Shown: positions 47,704-56,587 of the stretch, one piece after another | How the letters are laid out: each line of letters opens with the position of its first letter | Numbering within the stretch: position 1 is the first letter of the stretch | Assembly (NCBI RefSeq): GCF_025421775.1 | Contig: NZ_JAOEFX010000001.1 | Span: forward strand, 124,001-188,000 | Reading direction: 5' to 3' | Length of the DNA: 64,000 nt | DNA from: Paenarthrobacter aurescens | GTDB taxonomy: Bacteria; Actinomycetota; Actinomycetes; Actinomycetales; Micrococcaceae | Notes under the pieces: model-generated | Told to the model about the DNA's origin: nothing | The model's database searches: none | What the model saw: only the letters and a program-made list of their open reading frames with translations | Program-made: the position numbers and the translations under genes

Positions 47704-48954
47704 GTGCGCATAGTCCTCGGAGTCGGGGGAGGGATCGCAGCCTACAAGGTTGCATCGCTCCTCCGGCTTTTTACTGAAGCCGGTCACAAGGTGACGGTCA
47801 TTCCCACGGAGGCCGCTACCCGATTTGTCGGAGTGGCTACGTGGGAGGCCCTCTCCGGCAACCCCGTCAGCAACAGCGTCTTCGACGACGTCGAGAAGGT
47901 CAACCATGTCCGTTTAGGACACGAAGCTGACCTGATCGTGGTTGCTCCCGCCACGGCCGACCTCTTGGCCAAAGCCGCGACCGGACAAGCGGGCGACCTC
48001 CTCACCAACACACTTCTCATGGCTCACGGACCGGTGCTTTTCGCGCCCGCCATGCACACGGAGATGTGGCAGCACGCCGCCACGCAGGCGAATGTGGAAA
48101 CATTGCGCAGTCGCGGTGTGACAGTCCTGGAGCCTGCTTCCGGGCGACTCACGGGGGCTGACTCGGGACCGGGCCGCCTGCCGGAGCCGGAAGCCATTTT
48201 CGCGGCTGCCATGGCTCTGGTCAATGCTGCGGACGGGGCGAAAGCTTCTCCTGCCACGGAGCAGCCACTGGCGGGCCGTGTTGTCACGATTTCGGCCGGC
48301 GGAACCAGGGAAGCCCTCGATCCTGTCCGCTTCCTCGGTAACCGTTCGTCCGGCAAGCAAGGCGCAGCGTTGGCTGCTGCTGCGTTGGCGGCCGGAGCCA
48401 CGGTCCGTTTCCTCGCTGCGCATATGGACGTCGAGCCGCCTGCCGGCGTCGAGCTTGTCCGCGTTGAGTCTGCCTTGGAATTGCGCGAAGCAGCGCTGAA
48501 AGCGGCAGTTGATTCCGACGTCGTCATTATGGCCGCTGCCGTCGCGGATTTCCGTCCGGCAGATGTTTCGGATACCAAGATCAAAAAGGTCGACGGCGAG
48601 GACGCACCTGTGGTGCGGCTGGTCCGGAACCCGGACATCCTCCATGAGCTGGTTGAGCGGCGCAACGCCGAGGGCGGCCAGCAACTGATTGTTGGTTTCG
48701 CGGCCGAGACTGGCGACGCGCAAGGCGATGTCCTGCAACATGCCACTGCCAAACTCAAACGCAAGGGCTGCGATCTCCTGGTGGTCAATCAGGTGGGTAT
48801 CGGCCGCGTCTTCGGCCAGGACGACAATTCCGTGGTCATCCTGTCCGGGCACGGCGCCGAACCTCAATCTGCCGCCGGTTCCAAGGCTGACGTCGCGGCC
48901 GTGGTCGTGGACCGGGTGGGCGCTGAGCTCACGCGCGTCTTTCCGGCCTTGTAA
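47704..48954 (+). CDS. coaBC: Bifunctional phosphopantothenoylcysteine decarboxylase / phosphopantothenate-cysteine ligase
   Basis: A 416-residue enzyme. The N-terminal CoaC flavoprotein domain has GVGGGIAAYK, VVAPATADLLAKAA and FAPAMHTEMW; the C-terminal CoaB domain starts near VVTISAGGTREALDPVRFLGNRSSG and includes MAAAVADFRP and KRKGCDLLVVN. It makes 4'-phosphopantetheine for coenzyme A. In E. coli an active-site Cys precedes the GPGRM motif; here the segment is RLTGADSGPGRLPEP and the CoaC half has no cysteine at all. The start is GTG after GGAGG. Confidence 0.95.
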   Translation: MRIVLGVGGGIAAYKVASLLRLFTEAGHKVTVIPTEAATRFVGVATWEALSGNPVSNSVFDDVEKVNHVRLGHEADLIVVAPATADLLAKAATGQAGDLLTNTLLMAHGPVLFAPAMHTEMWQHAATQANVETLRSRGVTVLEPASGRLTGADSGPGRLPEPEAIFAAAMALVNAADGAKASPATEQPLAGRVVTISAGGTREALDPVRFLGNRSSGKQGAALAAAALAAGATVRFLAAHMDVEPPAGVELVRVESALELREAALKAAVDSDVVIMAAAVADFRPADVSDTKIKKVDGEDAPVVRLVRNPDILHELVERRNAEGGQQLIVGFAAETGDAQGDVLQHATAKLKRKGCDLLVVNQVGIGRVFGQDDNSVVILSGHGAEPQSAAGSKADVAAVVVDRVGAELTRVFPAL

Positions 48955-49018
48955 CCAGGCCCACACCCGAATTCTTAGCAAAGGGACACACGGCAGATGC
49001 CGCCATCCCGCAACCCAG

Positions 49019-49024
49019 TAAGGT
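49019..49024 (+). promoter_or_regulatory. Candidate -10 element of a leaderless metK transcript
   Basis: TAAGGT is followed by 6 nt and then the metK GTG. The 76-nt gap after coaBC contains no ribosome site close to the start and no SAM riboswitch fold. Confidence 0.5.
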
Positions 49025-49030
49025 GGTCGA

Positions 49031-50260
49031 GTGACTTTACCGCTGCACCATGAACACCATGGCACCCCGTCCAAGCTCCGGCTCTTCACCTCAGAGTCGG
49101 TCACCGAAGGGCACCCGGACAAAATCTGCGACCAAATCAGCGACGCCATCCTTGACGCGCTGCTGGCTGCTGATCCTGAGTCCCGTGTGGCCGTTGAAAC
49201 CATGGCCACCACCGGCCTGGTGCACGTGGCTGGTGAGGTCACAACCGACGCCTACGTTGAGATTCCGCAGATTGTCCGCGAGACCATCCTCGGCATTGGA
49301 TACGACTCTTCAGCCAACGGCTTCGACGGCGCCCGTTGTGGTGTCTCGGTGTCCATCGGCCAGCAGTCCAACGACATCGCTGGTGGAGTTTTCAACTCAC
49401 TGGAGGCCCGCGAAGGCCGCCAGGAGGATGACTACGACCTCCAGGGCGCAGGCGACCAAGGCATCATGTTCGGCTACGCCAGCGATGAGACGGCGTCGTA
49501 CATGCCTACTCCGATCTGGCTTGCCCACCGCTTGTCGGAACGGCTCACCGAGGTCCGCAAGAACGGCGAGTTGGCTTACCTTCGCCCGGACGGCAAGACC
49601 CAGGTGACCGTAGGGTACGACGGCGACCGGCCGGTTTCCGTTGAAACGGTGGTCATCTCCAGCCAACACGCGGAAGAGGCAAGCCTTGAGCAGCTTCGAG
49701 CTGACCTGGCCAGCTACGTGATCGACCCCGTCCTCTCGGCGTCCAACCTGGACATCGCGCGCACGGCCAACATCCTGAACCCTGCCGGCGCGTTCGTCAT
49801 CGGCGGCCCGGTAGGCGACGCCGGCCTCACCGGCCGCAAGATCATCGTGGACACTTACGGCGGATTCTCCCGTCACGGTGGTGGAGCGTTCTCCGGCAAG
49901 GACCCGTCCAAGGTGGACCGTTCTGCGGCTTACGCCATGCGGTGGGTCGCCAAGAACGTGGTGGCTGCCGGGCTGGCAAAGCGCGCCGAGATCCAGATCG
50001 CTTACGCGATCGGGCAGGCACGCCCTGTCGGAACGTACGTTGAGACCTTCGGCACGGAAACGGTTGACCCGGCCCGCATCAGCGAAGCCATCGACGAACT
50101 CTTCGACCTCCGTCCCCGCGCAATCATCGACTCATTGGACCTCAAGCGGCCCATCTACAGCAAGACGGCGGCCCACGGCCACTTCGGCCGCGACGATCCG
50201 GACTTCACGTGGGAACGCCTGGACCGGGTTGATGACCTGAAGGAATACTTCAACGCCTGA
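49031..50260 (+). CDS. metK: S-adenosylmethionine synthetase
   Basis: A 409-residue enzyme. Signatures are [37 protein letters not shown] and [19 protein letters not shown]. It makes SAM from methionine and ATP. The N-terminus [17 protein letters not shown] is slightly extended. The GTG is preceded by a -10-like TAAGGT at 6-nt spacing and lacks a Shine-Dalgarno. A terminator follows before priA. Confidence 0.97.
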   Translation: MTLPLHHEHHGTPSKLRLFTSESVTEGHPDKICDQISDAILDALLAADPESRVAVETMATTGLVHVAGEVTTDAYVEIPQIVRETILGIGYDSSANGFDGARCGVSVSIGQQSNDIAGGVFNSLEAREGRQEDDYDLQGAGDQGIMFGYASDETASYMPTPIWLAHRLSERLTEVRKNGELAYLRPDGKTQVTVGYDGDRPVSVETVVISSQHAEEASLEQLRADLASYVIDPVLSASNLDIARTANILNPAGAFVIGGPVGDAGLTGRKIIVDTYGGFSRHGGGAFSGKDPSKVDRSAAYAMRWVAKNVVAAGLAKRAEIQIAYAIGQARPVGTYVETFGTETVDPARISEAIDELFDLRPRAIIDSLDLKRPIYSKTAAHGHFGRDDPDFTWERLDRVDDLKEYFNA

Positions 50261-50330
50261 TTTTTGTCCTTGCCGACCGGTCCGCTGATGTTGTTTTGTC
50301 GGTGGTCCGTGATTGGCTGGAGCCAGAGAG

Positions 50331-50363
50331 ATGCCCGCAGCGGGTCAATCCCGCTGCGGGCAT
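50331..50363 (+). terminator. Intrinsic hairpin terminator after metK
   Basis: ATGCCCGCAGCGGG (50331-50344) and CCCGCTGCGGGCAT (50350-50363) pair perfectly around TCAAT; TCTGCGTT follows. It lies in the 156-nt metK-priA gap, which otherwise shows only the priA ribosome site. Confidence 0.8.
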
Positions 50364-50416
50364 TCTGCGTTGCTGGTATGCGGTGGTTTTCCGAGCGATA
50401 GGTGGAGGTGAAGTAC

Positions 50417-52516
50417 ATGGCAGGACACGAGGCCCAGCCGTCGTTGCTTCAACCGTCGCTGCTGCAAGGCTTTCCGGACCGCCTGCCCGTCAACGGGCCT
50501 CCCTTGGCGGCTGAAAATCCCGTTGCCCGCGTCGTCCTGGAGTCATCCCTGCCACACTTGGACAGGCCTTTCGACTACAGCGTTCCTGCCGAGCTGGCTG
50601 ATTCGGCTGCTCCCGGGGTCCGCGTGAAGGTCAAGTTCAATGGACAGGAATTGAACGGCTATGTCATCGAGCGGCGTGAATTCTCGGATGCAGCGCACCC
50701 GCTGACGGTCCTGCACAAGGTGGTGTCCCCGGTTGCTGTGCTGACTCCGGCCATTGCTGAGCTTGCCGGTGCGGTCGCTGCAAGGTACGCCGGGACGCTT
50801 AGCGATGTCCTACGTACGGCCGTTCCTCCTCGTGTGGCCAAAGTGGAGAAGGAGCTTCTGGCCGGAGACTTGGAAGCCGCCGCTGTGGACCTGAAGCCGG
50901 ACACGGATGCCCAAGCCTGGGCTTCGTATTCCAACGGGGCGGCATATCTGCAGCACCTCGCCAGCGGCGGCGCGCCCAAGGCCGTCCTCACGGCCCTTCA
51001 GGGCTTCGGCCCTGAAGGTTGGCCGGCCCTCATCGCATCGGCTGTTGCCACAGTCCGTTCCTCTGGGCGAGGCGCGGTGGTGGTGGTGCCGGACTACCGG
51101 GATCTTGAGCAGTTGGAGGCCGCGCTTGCCAAGGTCCTGCCATCTTCCGATGTGGCACGGCTCGCCGCGGATGATGGCCAGACTCCCCGGTACCGGAACT
51201 TCCTGCGTCTGCTGAGCGGATCGGCAGGGGTTGCCATCGGTACCCGTTCAGCGGCCTATGCGCCGGTCCGGGATCTGGGGCTGGTGGTGTGCTGGGATGA
51301 CGGCGACGACCTCCACATCGAACAGAGGGCTCCTTACGCCCACGCGAGGGAGGTCCTGCTCCTGCGAGCCGAGCAGGAGAACGCCGCGTGCCTCATGGCA
51401 TCCCATAGCCGCAGCAGCGAGCTTCAGCGGCTCGTCGAAGTCCAGTGGGCGGTGCCTATCGAGGCGCCGCGAACTACTGTCCGGTCCACTGTGCCCCGGG
51501 TACTCAACACGGCTGACAGCTTCGAACAGGAACGCGACCCCCTCGCCCGGATTGCCCGTTTGCCCGGTGCGGCGTGGCGTGCGGCTAAAGAAGGCCTTGA
51601 GCGCGGCCCGGTACTGGTGCAGGTGGCCCGCGCCGGATATGCGCCGTCGCTGGTGTGCGAGTCGTGCCGTGAACTGGCGCGCTGCAATGCGTGCCAGGGG
51701 CCGCTGGCGGTCTCCAGCAGTTCGGCGATGCCGGCATGCCGCTGGTGCTCGACGCCCGCCCCACAGTGGCGCTGCAACCACTGCAGCGGCACCCGGCTTC
51801 GCAGGGGAGCAGCAGGAGTCATGAGGACTGCCGAGGAACTGGGCCGGGCCTTCCCGGGCAAAGCGGTGGTGACCTCCTCCGGTGAGCACATCAAAGCCAC
51901 GGTGCCTGATGTTCCTGCCTTGGTGGTAGCAACGGTCGGAGCAGAGCCCGTGGCTCCCAACGGCTATGCGGCAGCTTTGCTGTTGGACGGAAATTCACTG
52001 CTCCGGCGGGAAAACCTGCGGGCGGGGGAGGACACCGTCCGCCGCTGGTTCAATGCTGCTTCCCTCGTGAAACCGGCCCGCCAAGGCGGCCTGGTAGTGA
52101 TCACTGCGGATGATACTGCGGCCACGGGAGCATTGTTGCGGTGGGACGCCCCGGGTTATGCGTCGCGGGAGCTGGCATTGCGGAAGGAACTTCAGCTGCC
52201 CCCGGCGGTGAGGGTGGCTTCCGTGACCGGCTCAAGGGCCGACGTCGGACACTTTGCAGATGCGTTCGAGGCCAGCGCTGCGCGTGCCCCGGGCACCAAG
52301 CTCCGCAGTGCGGGGCCAGCTCCGGTGCAGCTGTTCTCCGGCGCATCCCAAGGGACCACCGGCGAGGCGGACGCGGACGTCAGGATGCTCTACTTCATCC
52401 CGTATGCCGAGGCCGCGGAAACCACGCGTGCCATGCGCGCTGTGAAGGCCGCGAGTGCTGCCAAGCGCACGTCTGGGCCGGTGCAGCTACGCCTGGACGG
52501 CGTGGACGTCCTCTAG
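50417..52516 (+). CDS. priA: Primosomal protein PriA, actinobacterial type lacking helicase motifs
   Basis: A 699-residue PriA homologue. The N-terminal DNA-binding domain (VARVVLESSLPHLDRPFDYSVPAEL) and the paired zinc-binding cysteines are intact (CESCRELARCNAC, then CRWC and CNHC). Walker A is absent: the usual GVTGSGKT region reads ALQGFGPEGWPAL, and the DEEH box reads VVCWDDGDD. It therefore probably cannot unwind DNA but may still recognise forks and load the replisome. Such forms are known in Actinobacteria. The ATG follows GGAGG by 8 nt; an earlier in-frame start at 50402 overlaps that site. Confidence 0.93.
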   Translation: MAGHEAQPSLLQPSLLQGFPDRLPVNGPPLAAENPVARVVLESSLPHLDRPFDYSVPAELADSAAPGVRVKVKFNGQELNGYVIERREFSDAAHPLTVLHKVVSPVAVLTPAIAELAGAVAARYAGTLSDVLRTAVPPRVAKVEKELLAGDLEAAAVDLKPDTDAQAWASYSNGAAYLQHLASGGAPKAVLTALQGFGPEGWPALIASAVATVRSSGRGAVVVVPDYRDLEQLEAALAKVLPSSDVARLAADDGQTPRYRNFLRLLSGSAGVAIGTRSAAYAPVRDLGLVVCWDDGDDLHIEQRAPYAHAREVLLLRAEQENAACLMASHSRSSELQRLVEVQWAVPIEAPRTTVRSTVPRVLNTADSFEQERDPLARIARLPGAAWRAAKEGLERGPVLVQVARAGYAPSLVCESCRELARCNACQGPLAVSSSSAMPACRWCSTPAPQWRCNHCSGTRLRRGAAGVMRTAEELGRAFPGKAVVTSSGEHIKATVPDVPALVVATVGAEPVAPNGYAAALLLDGNSLLRRENLRAGEDTVRRWFNAASLVKPARQGGLVVITADDTAATGALLRWDAPGYASRELALRKELQLPPAVRVASVTGSRADVGHFADAFEASAARAPGTKLRSAGPAPVQLFSGASQGTTGEADADVRMLYFIPYAEAAETTRAMRAVKAASAAKRTSGPVQLRLDGVDVL

Positions 52517-52524
52517 CCCGTAAA

Positions 52525-52569
52525 CAGGCCTCCAGCCCGGGGCCAGGCCTCCATCTTGGGTCTAGGCCT
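52525..52569. repeat. 19-nt spaced AGGCCT repeats between priA and the glycosyltransferase gene
   Basis: AGGCCT occurs at 52526, 52545 and 52564, exactly 19 nt apart; the first two share CAGGCCTCCA. The motif is its own reverse complement, so the copies can pair as hairpins. It sits between convergent genes and may serve as a weak bidirectional terminator. Confidence 0.6.
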
Positions 52570-53644
52570 TACGTTGACGAAAGGCCACCACTTCCGCGGC
52601 AGCAGCAAGAAGCTGCCGCGCCGACTCGTCCCAGTTGAACTCCGAAGCGCGTTCCACTGACCTGCGGGAGCGCTGCTGCCAAAGCGTCTGGTTGCCCAGG
52701 GCGGTGACCGCTGCGGCGAAGTCCGTGGGTGACTCCGGGTCTACGTAGCTCACGGCGTCTCCGCCCACTTCGCGGAAGATCGGGATGTCGCTGGCAATCA
52801 CGGGGGTCCCAAGGGCCATGGCTTCCACCAGTGGCAGCCCATATCCTTCAGCCCGGGAAAGGCTGATCAGCGCAGTTGCCCTGAGCAGGAGTTCGTCGTA
52901 TTGGGCGTCAGTGACGCCGTTGTGGAACTCGACTTTGGCTCCTTCAGGAACCATAGCCTCCAACTCCGCTTGACGCTGCGGTGTGATCCTGCTGAGGAGA
53001 TGCAAGGTGTAGTCCTGCAGCCCGGCCATGCCGCGGATCATGGTCTCGACATTTTTGTAAGGCATGAACGAGCCCATATACAGGAGTGTCCTGGCGGCGC
53101 CGGCAGCAGGATCCCGCGGCGACTGCCCGGGCTGCGGTGCGTTACCGACGATTCTCACGGGCCGTTTGGTCAGCTGGTATTTCGCCATCAACGCTTCCGT
53201 GGTTCTGCTGATGGTAGCCACGATGTCGGCGCGGTTCAGCAAGACTCGCTGCGGCCAGAACGCCTTGTGGTACAGCCGCCACAGCAGGCGCACGGGTGCG
53301 GGGAGGAAGCCCGGGGGAGTGGGGTGCTCATAGTAGATGAGGTCGTGGAGGGTCAGGATCAGTCCGTATCGCCGGCCAACGGTTCCCATGGTCTGCATGG
53401 GACACACCACAACGTCGGCACCAAGGGGGTTGACCTTGCGGGCGACGAACAGCTCCAGCGGGGACAAGGGGCTGTTGACCATCACATACGGGACGTCGGG
53501 GAGCAGGGCCAACTGGCGCTTGTCGCTGATCAGCATGGTGACGTCGGCGATCTTCGAAGTTGCGGCTATGAGGCTTGAACCGTAGCGGCTGATGCCATCG
53601 TGGTGGTCCGTCCTGGTAAAGCGGGCGTCGATGACAATTTTCAC
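52562..53644 (-). CDS. GT4-family glycosyltransferase
   Basis: A 360-residue GT-B fold enzyme. The C-terminal half has GSFMPYKNVETMIRG and the donor-binding E-x7-E motif EGYGLPLVEAM, followed by TPVIASDIPIFREVGGDA. The N-terminal half carries acceptor-site features (HDGISRYG, LTLHDLIYYEHP). The sugar and acceptor are unknown; mannosyl or glucosyl transfer to a lipid or polysaccharide is likely for the family. It overlaps the upstream hydrolase gene by 4 nt, so it is last in the minus-strand regulator-AKR-hydrolase-GT run. Confidence 0.88.
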   Translation of the reverse strand: MKIVIDARFTRTDHHDGISRYGSSLIAATSKIADVTMLISDKRQLALLPDVPYVMVNSPLSPLELFVARKVNPLGADVVVCPMQTMGTVGRRYGLILTLHDLIYYEHPTPPGFLPAPVRLLWRLYHKAFWPQRVLLNRADIVATISRTTEALMAKYQLTKRPVRIVGNAPQPGQSPRDPAAGAARTLLYMGSFMPYKNVETMIRGMAGLQDYTLHLLSRITPQRQAELEAMVPEGAKVEFHNGVTDAQYDELLLRATALISLSRAEGYGLPLVEAMALGTPVIASDIPIFREVGGDAVSYVDPESPTDFAAAVTALGNQTLWQQRSRRSVERASEFNWDESARQLLAAAAEVVAFRQRKA

Positions 53645-54576
53645 GCGGGGTGTTCCTCCAGGAAGGTGCGAATGGCTGCTGCGGCCGGTTCCGGCGTTTC
53701 GTAATGGATCAAGTGCCCGACGCCGGGAATCACTTCCAGCTTTGCGTCAGGCAGGCGCTCCATGAGTTTGTGCTGGTTGGGAAGAGTGGCAATCTCATCT
53801 TTTTCACCGGCGACCAGGAGCACAGGGAGAGTCAATTGTTCGGCGACCTCGGCCACGTTACCGGAGACCGAGGCTTTGAAGGATTCAAGCAGGCTCTTCC
53901 GGTCGGAGAACGCGCTGAAGTAGGCATCGTGCTGGCCATGGATGAAGCGGCGCAGAGCCTTGTCCTTGGTTTTTGCCATGGTGATGCTCATGACCCGGAC
54001 GATCGCACGGTTCCGCAGGACCGCGAGGCCCACGCGGCGGGGAAGCTTGGCGGACGCCTGGTAGTACAGCACTGCAAGCTTGGTCATGATGCCCTTGGGC
54101 CCCTCCAGCGCGGGGGCAGCGATGGGGTTGATCAGGATCAGCGGATAGATGGCACCTGGATGTGCGGCGGCAAAGTGGCTGGCAACGATCGAACCGAAGG
54201 AATGGCCCAGGAGGACAGTCCTGGGGCCGAGGCCGAGCGCCCCCATGAATCCGGTGATGAACTTGCCGTAGCGTTCAACGCTGTGTTCATCCGCAACGAA
54301 GGGTTCCGAGCTCCCGAAAGCAGGCAAATCCGGCATGATGATCCGCATCTCCGGAAGCTGGTCTGCCACGCGGAGCAGGCCGTGGTGATCGCCCCTGAAG
54401 CCGTGGATGACAAGGATGGTGCGGGTCAATGGGGTGACGGTGACTGGTTCGTACGTCCAGTACGCCACGTTGCTGCCGTCCACGTCCACATCCGAGGCAT
54501 GCGTGCGCCGCGCCAAGGATGTGCTGAAGAATTCGCTCGGGGCCTGCGGGCCGTTCGCTGTTTCCACTTTTTCCAT
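53641..54576 (-). CDS. Alpha/beta hydrolase
   Basis: A 311-residue alpha/beta-fold hydrolase. Oxyanion HG is in LVIHGFRGDHHG, nucleophile Ser in LLGHSFGSIVA, acid Asp in AGEKDEIATLP and catalytic His in GVGHLIHYE. No signal peptide is present, so it is cytoplasmic. Being cotranscribed with a glycerol-locus regulator, it might release glycerol or a similar alcohol from an ester, but that is a guess. It lies 10 nt after the aldo/keto reductase gene. Confidence 0.86.
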   Translation of the reverse strand: MEKVETANGPQAPSEFFSTSLARRTHASDVDVDGSNVAYWTYEPVTVTPLTRTILVIHGFRGDHHGLLRVADQLPEMRIIMPDLPAFGSSEPFVADEHSVERYGKFITGFMGALGLGPRTVLLGHSFGSIVASHFAAAHPGAIYPLILINPIAAPALEGPKGIMTKLAVLYYQASAKLPRRVGLAVLRNRAIVRVMSITMAKTKDKALRRFIHGQHDAYFSAFSDRKSLLESFKASVSGNVAEVAEQLTLPVLLVAGEKDEIATLPNQHKLMERLPDAKLEVIPGVGHLIHYETPEPAAAAIRTFLEEHPA

Positions 54577-54586
54577 TCAGCCGTTC

Positions 54587-55468
54587 CTAGTTCACGTTGT
54601 CCGGGTGGGAACCGGTTCTGTGGTGGCGTTCAAGCCCGGTTATGCCGTCCATGTCTTCGGCGTCCAATTCAAAATCGAACACCTCAAAGTTCTCCTTGAT
54701 GCGCCCAGCCGAGCTTGCTTTCGGGATGACCAGGTTTCCCAGCTGAAGATGCCATCGAATAATGACCTGGGCGGGAGTCCGTCCATGCTTCCCAGCGAGC
54801 GACACGATGGCGGGATCAGCCAGGACCTGCCCGCGCCCAAGGGGGCTCCACGCCTCGGTGCGGATTCCGAGCTGTTCATGGAATGTCCGCAACCTGGTTT
54901 GTTGCAACCAAGGGTGCAACTCGATTTGGTTTACGGCGGGGACAACTTCGGCTTTCTGCATGAGTTCTTCAAGGTGCCCGGGCTGGAAATTGGAAACCCC
55001 GATCGCCCGCACCTTGCCTTCGCGGTAGAGCGTCTCCATGGCCTTGTAGGTTTCGGTAAACAGGCCACGGCCGGCGCACGGCCAATGGATGAGGTAGAGG
55101 TCCACGTAGTCGAGGCCAAGGTTCGAGATGGATGTGTCGAATGCGCGGAGGGTGGCATCGTAGCCCTGATCGTCGTTCCAAACCTTGGTGGTGACGAAGA
55201 GGTCCTCTCGTGCGAGTGCGTGCACCGACTCGCCAGAGCCGCCGGTACTCCTGTTGGCCTCCGAGGCATCCCCAATGGCGCCGCCCAGAGCGCGGCCAAG
55301 CCCTGTTTCGTTGCCGTACATCGCGGCCGTATCGAAACGCCGGTAGCCCTCGCCCAAAGCGGTGGCCACCAAGGCTTCTGCGTCTTTGGGCGGAACTTTG
55401 TAGAGTCCGTATCCCAGGCGTTCCATCTGTACGCCGTTGTTCAATGTCTGCCGGGCAGGGGATCTCAT
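54587..55468 (-). CDS. Aldo/keto reductase
   Basis: A 293-residue TIM-barrel NADPH oxidoreductase. The catalytic tetrad is visible: Asp/Tyr in GYRRFDTAAMYGNETGLG, Lys in FVTTKVWNDD and His in YLIHWP. NADP-binding residues are near VIPKASSAGRIKENFEVF. Substrate unknown; aldehydes or small polyols are typical. An in-frame ATG at 55516 overlaps the regulator gene; I favour 55468, whose product MRSPARQTLNNGVQMERLGYG starts like the family. It lies 34 nt after the regulator stop. Confidence 0.85.
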   Translation of the reverse strand: MRSPARQTLNNGVQMERLGYGLYKVPPKDAEALVATALGEGYRRFDTAAMYGNETGLGRALGGAIGDASEANRSTGGSGESVHALAREDLFVTTKVWNDDQGYDATLRAFDTSISNLGLDYVDLYLIHWPCAGRGLFTETYKAMETLYREGKVRAIGVSNFQPGHLEELMQKAEVVPAVNQIELHPWLQQTRLRTFHEQLGIRTEAWSPLGRGQVLADPAIVSLAGKHGRTPAQVIIRWHLQLGNLVIPKASSAGRIKENFEVFDFELDAEDMDGITGLERHHRTGSHPDNVN

Positions 55469-55502
55469 AGCAAAGACTCTACCCATTCCTTGCACGAATG
55501 CT

Positions 55503-56465
55503 TCAGGCGTGGCCATTGAAACTCACAAGTCGCCTGGCCGATGCTTCGTCGAGGATAAGGTCGGTGGCCAACCCCGCTGCCAGCGCTCCCTGCAACCCGT
55601 TGATCTTGGACGCACCGGACACCACGCAAATCCGTCGCCTGACTTGCCTGAGCTGCTCATGGCTCGGGCCCGTGGACCTCTCGTTCAAGGTGATGCCGTC
55701 CGAGGATCCATCGCTCCGGAAAAAGACCGTGGCGACGTCGCCCACCACGTCATCGGCGGCCAGCTTGTTGAGGTCCATTTCATCGAGGTAACCGCCGGCG
55801 TACACGTGGCTCGGGTAGTCCGAATCGACAGATCCGACACCGAAAATGGCGATGCTCATGCGGGCCTGTAGATCAAGGATGCGTTGCACGCTGCGCTCAT
55901 TCCACATCGCCGTTTTGGTGGAGGCGTGGTCAAAGAACGCTGGAACGGGGAACTGCTCCACCCGTGCTCCATACGCGCTGCCGAAACGTCGCATGATGTC
56001 GCTGGCATAGGTAATGCCGGTGGTCTGCATGTTTCCGGCGCCGTTGAGTTGAACCACAATGCTGTCATGGGTCACCTTCCTGGTGAGGTGTCGACTGACG
56101 GCGCTGAGTGTTGCACCCCACGCCACGCCGATGATGGCGTTGGAGTCCACCAGGGGTCCTATGGTTCGCGCGGCCTGCATGGCCACGCGGTCCAGGGTCT
56201 CGGCTTCGTTGAGCGTGTCCAGGACCGGTACGACGTGGACGTCCACGCCGTACTGGTTCCGGATCTGGCTCTCCAGCTCAGGCCCGGTCTCAAACGGGCT
56301 TCGAATCTGGACCTGCACCAAGCCTGTTTCCCGGGCTGAGGACAGCAGCCGGGACACCGTGGATCGGGAGGTCCGCAACTCGCGGGCTATCGCATCCATG
56401 GTCAGGTCCTGCAGGTAATACATCTGTGCAGCCCGGAGCGCATCCGAGTGACGTGATCGTGCCAT
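55503..56465 (-). CDS. SorC/DeoR-type sugar-binding transcriptional regulator
   Basis: A 320-residue regulator. The N-terminal helix-turn-helix is MDAIARELRTSRSTVSRLLSSARETGLV; the rest is the SorC sugar-phosphate-binding domain (IGVAWGATLSAVSRHL, VVQLNGAGN). It diverges from glpD, with a palindrome between them, so it most likely controls glycerol use and itself; the effector may be glycerol 3-phosphate or dihydroxyacetone phosphate. It has GGA upstream of the ATG. The downstream AKR, hydrolase and GT genes probably share its transcript. Confidence 0.9.
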   Translation of the reverse strand: MARSRHSDALRAAQMYYLQDLTMDAIARELRTSRSTVSRLLSSARETGLVQVQIRSPFETGPELESQIRNQYGVDVHVVPVLDTLNEAETLDRVAMQAARTIGPLVDSNAIIGVAWGATLSAVSRHLTRKVTHDSIVVQLNGAGNMQTTGITYASDIMRRFGSAYGARVEQFPVPAFFDHASTKTAMWNERSVQRILDLQARMSIAIFGVGSVDSDYPSHVYAGGYLDEMDLNKLAADDVVGDVATVFFRSDGSSDGITLNERSTGPSHEQLRQVRRRICVVSGASKINGLQGALAAGLATDLILDEASARRLVSFNGHA

Positions 56466-56478
56466 CTCATTTCCTTAC

Positions 56479-56492
56479 TGCACGTTTGTGCA
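56479..56492. promoter_or_regulatory. Probable operator of the SorC-type regulator
   Basis: TGCACGTTTGTGCA is a perfect inverted repeat (TGCAC/GTGCA around GTTT). It lies 14 nt before the regulator start and just upstream of the glpD promoter, a place that allows autoregulation and control of glpD. SorC-family operators often have this TGCAC-type dyad. Confidence 0.65.
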
Positions 56493-56498
56493 AATAGC

Positions 56499-56527
56499 TT
56501 GACTCCATTTTCCACCTTCGCCAGATT
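56499..56527 (+). promoter_or_regulatory. Probable glpD promoter
   Basis: TTGACT (56499-56504) and CAGATT (56522-56527) are spaced by 17 nt, a good sigma-70-type arrangement. The palindrome lies 6 nt upstream of the -35, suiting an activator or a competition mechanism. Confidence 0.6.
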
Positions 56528-56587
56528 AGTGGTGAACGGTGCAGCAGCGAGTGGCGCGGCGCACGAACCAAGCCCAAGGGAGCAGTT

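Noticed and set aside
48955..49030. SAM riboswitch before metK
   Set aside because: The gap is only 76 nt, has no multi-stem fold or known SAM-box motifs, and appears to hold a leaderless promoter.
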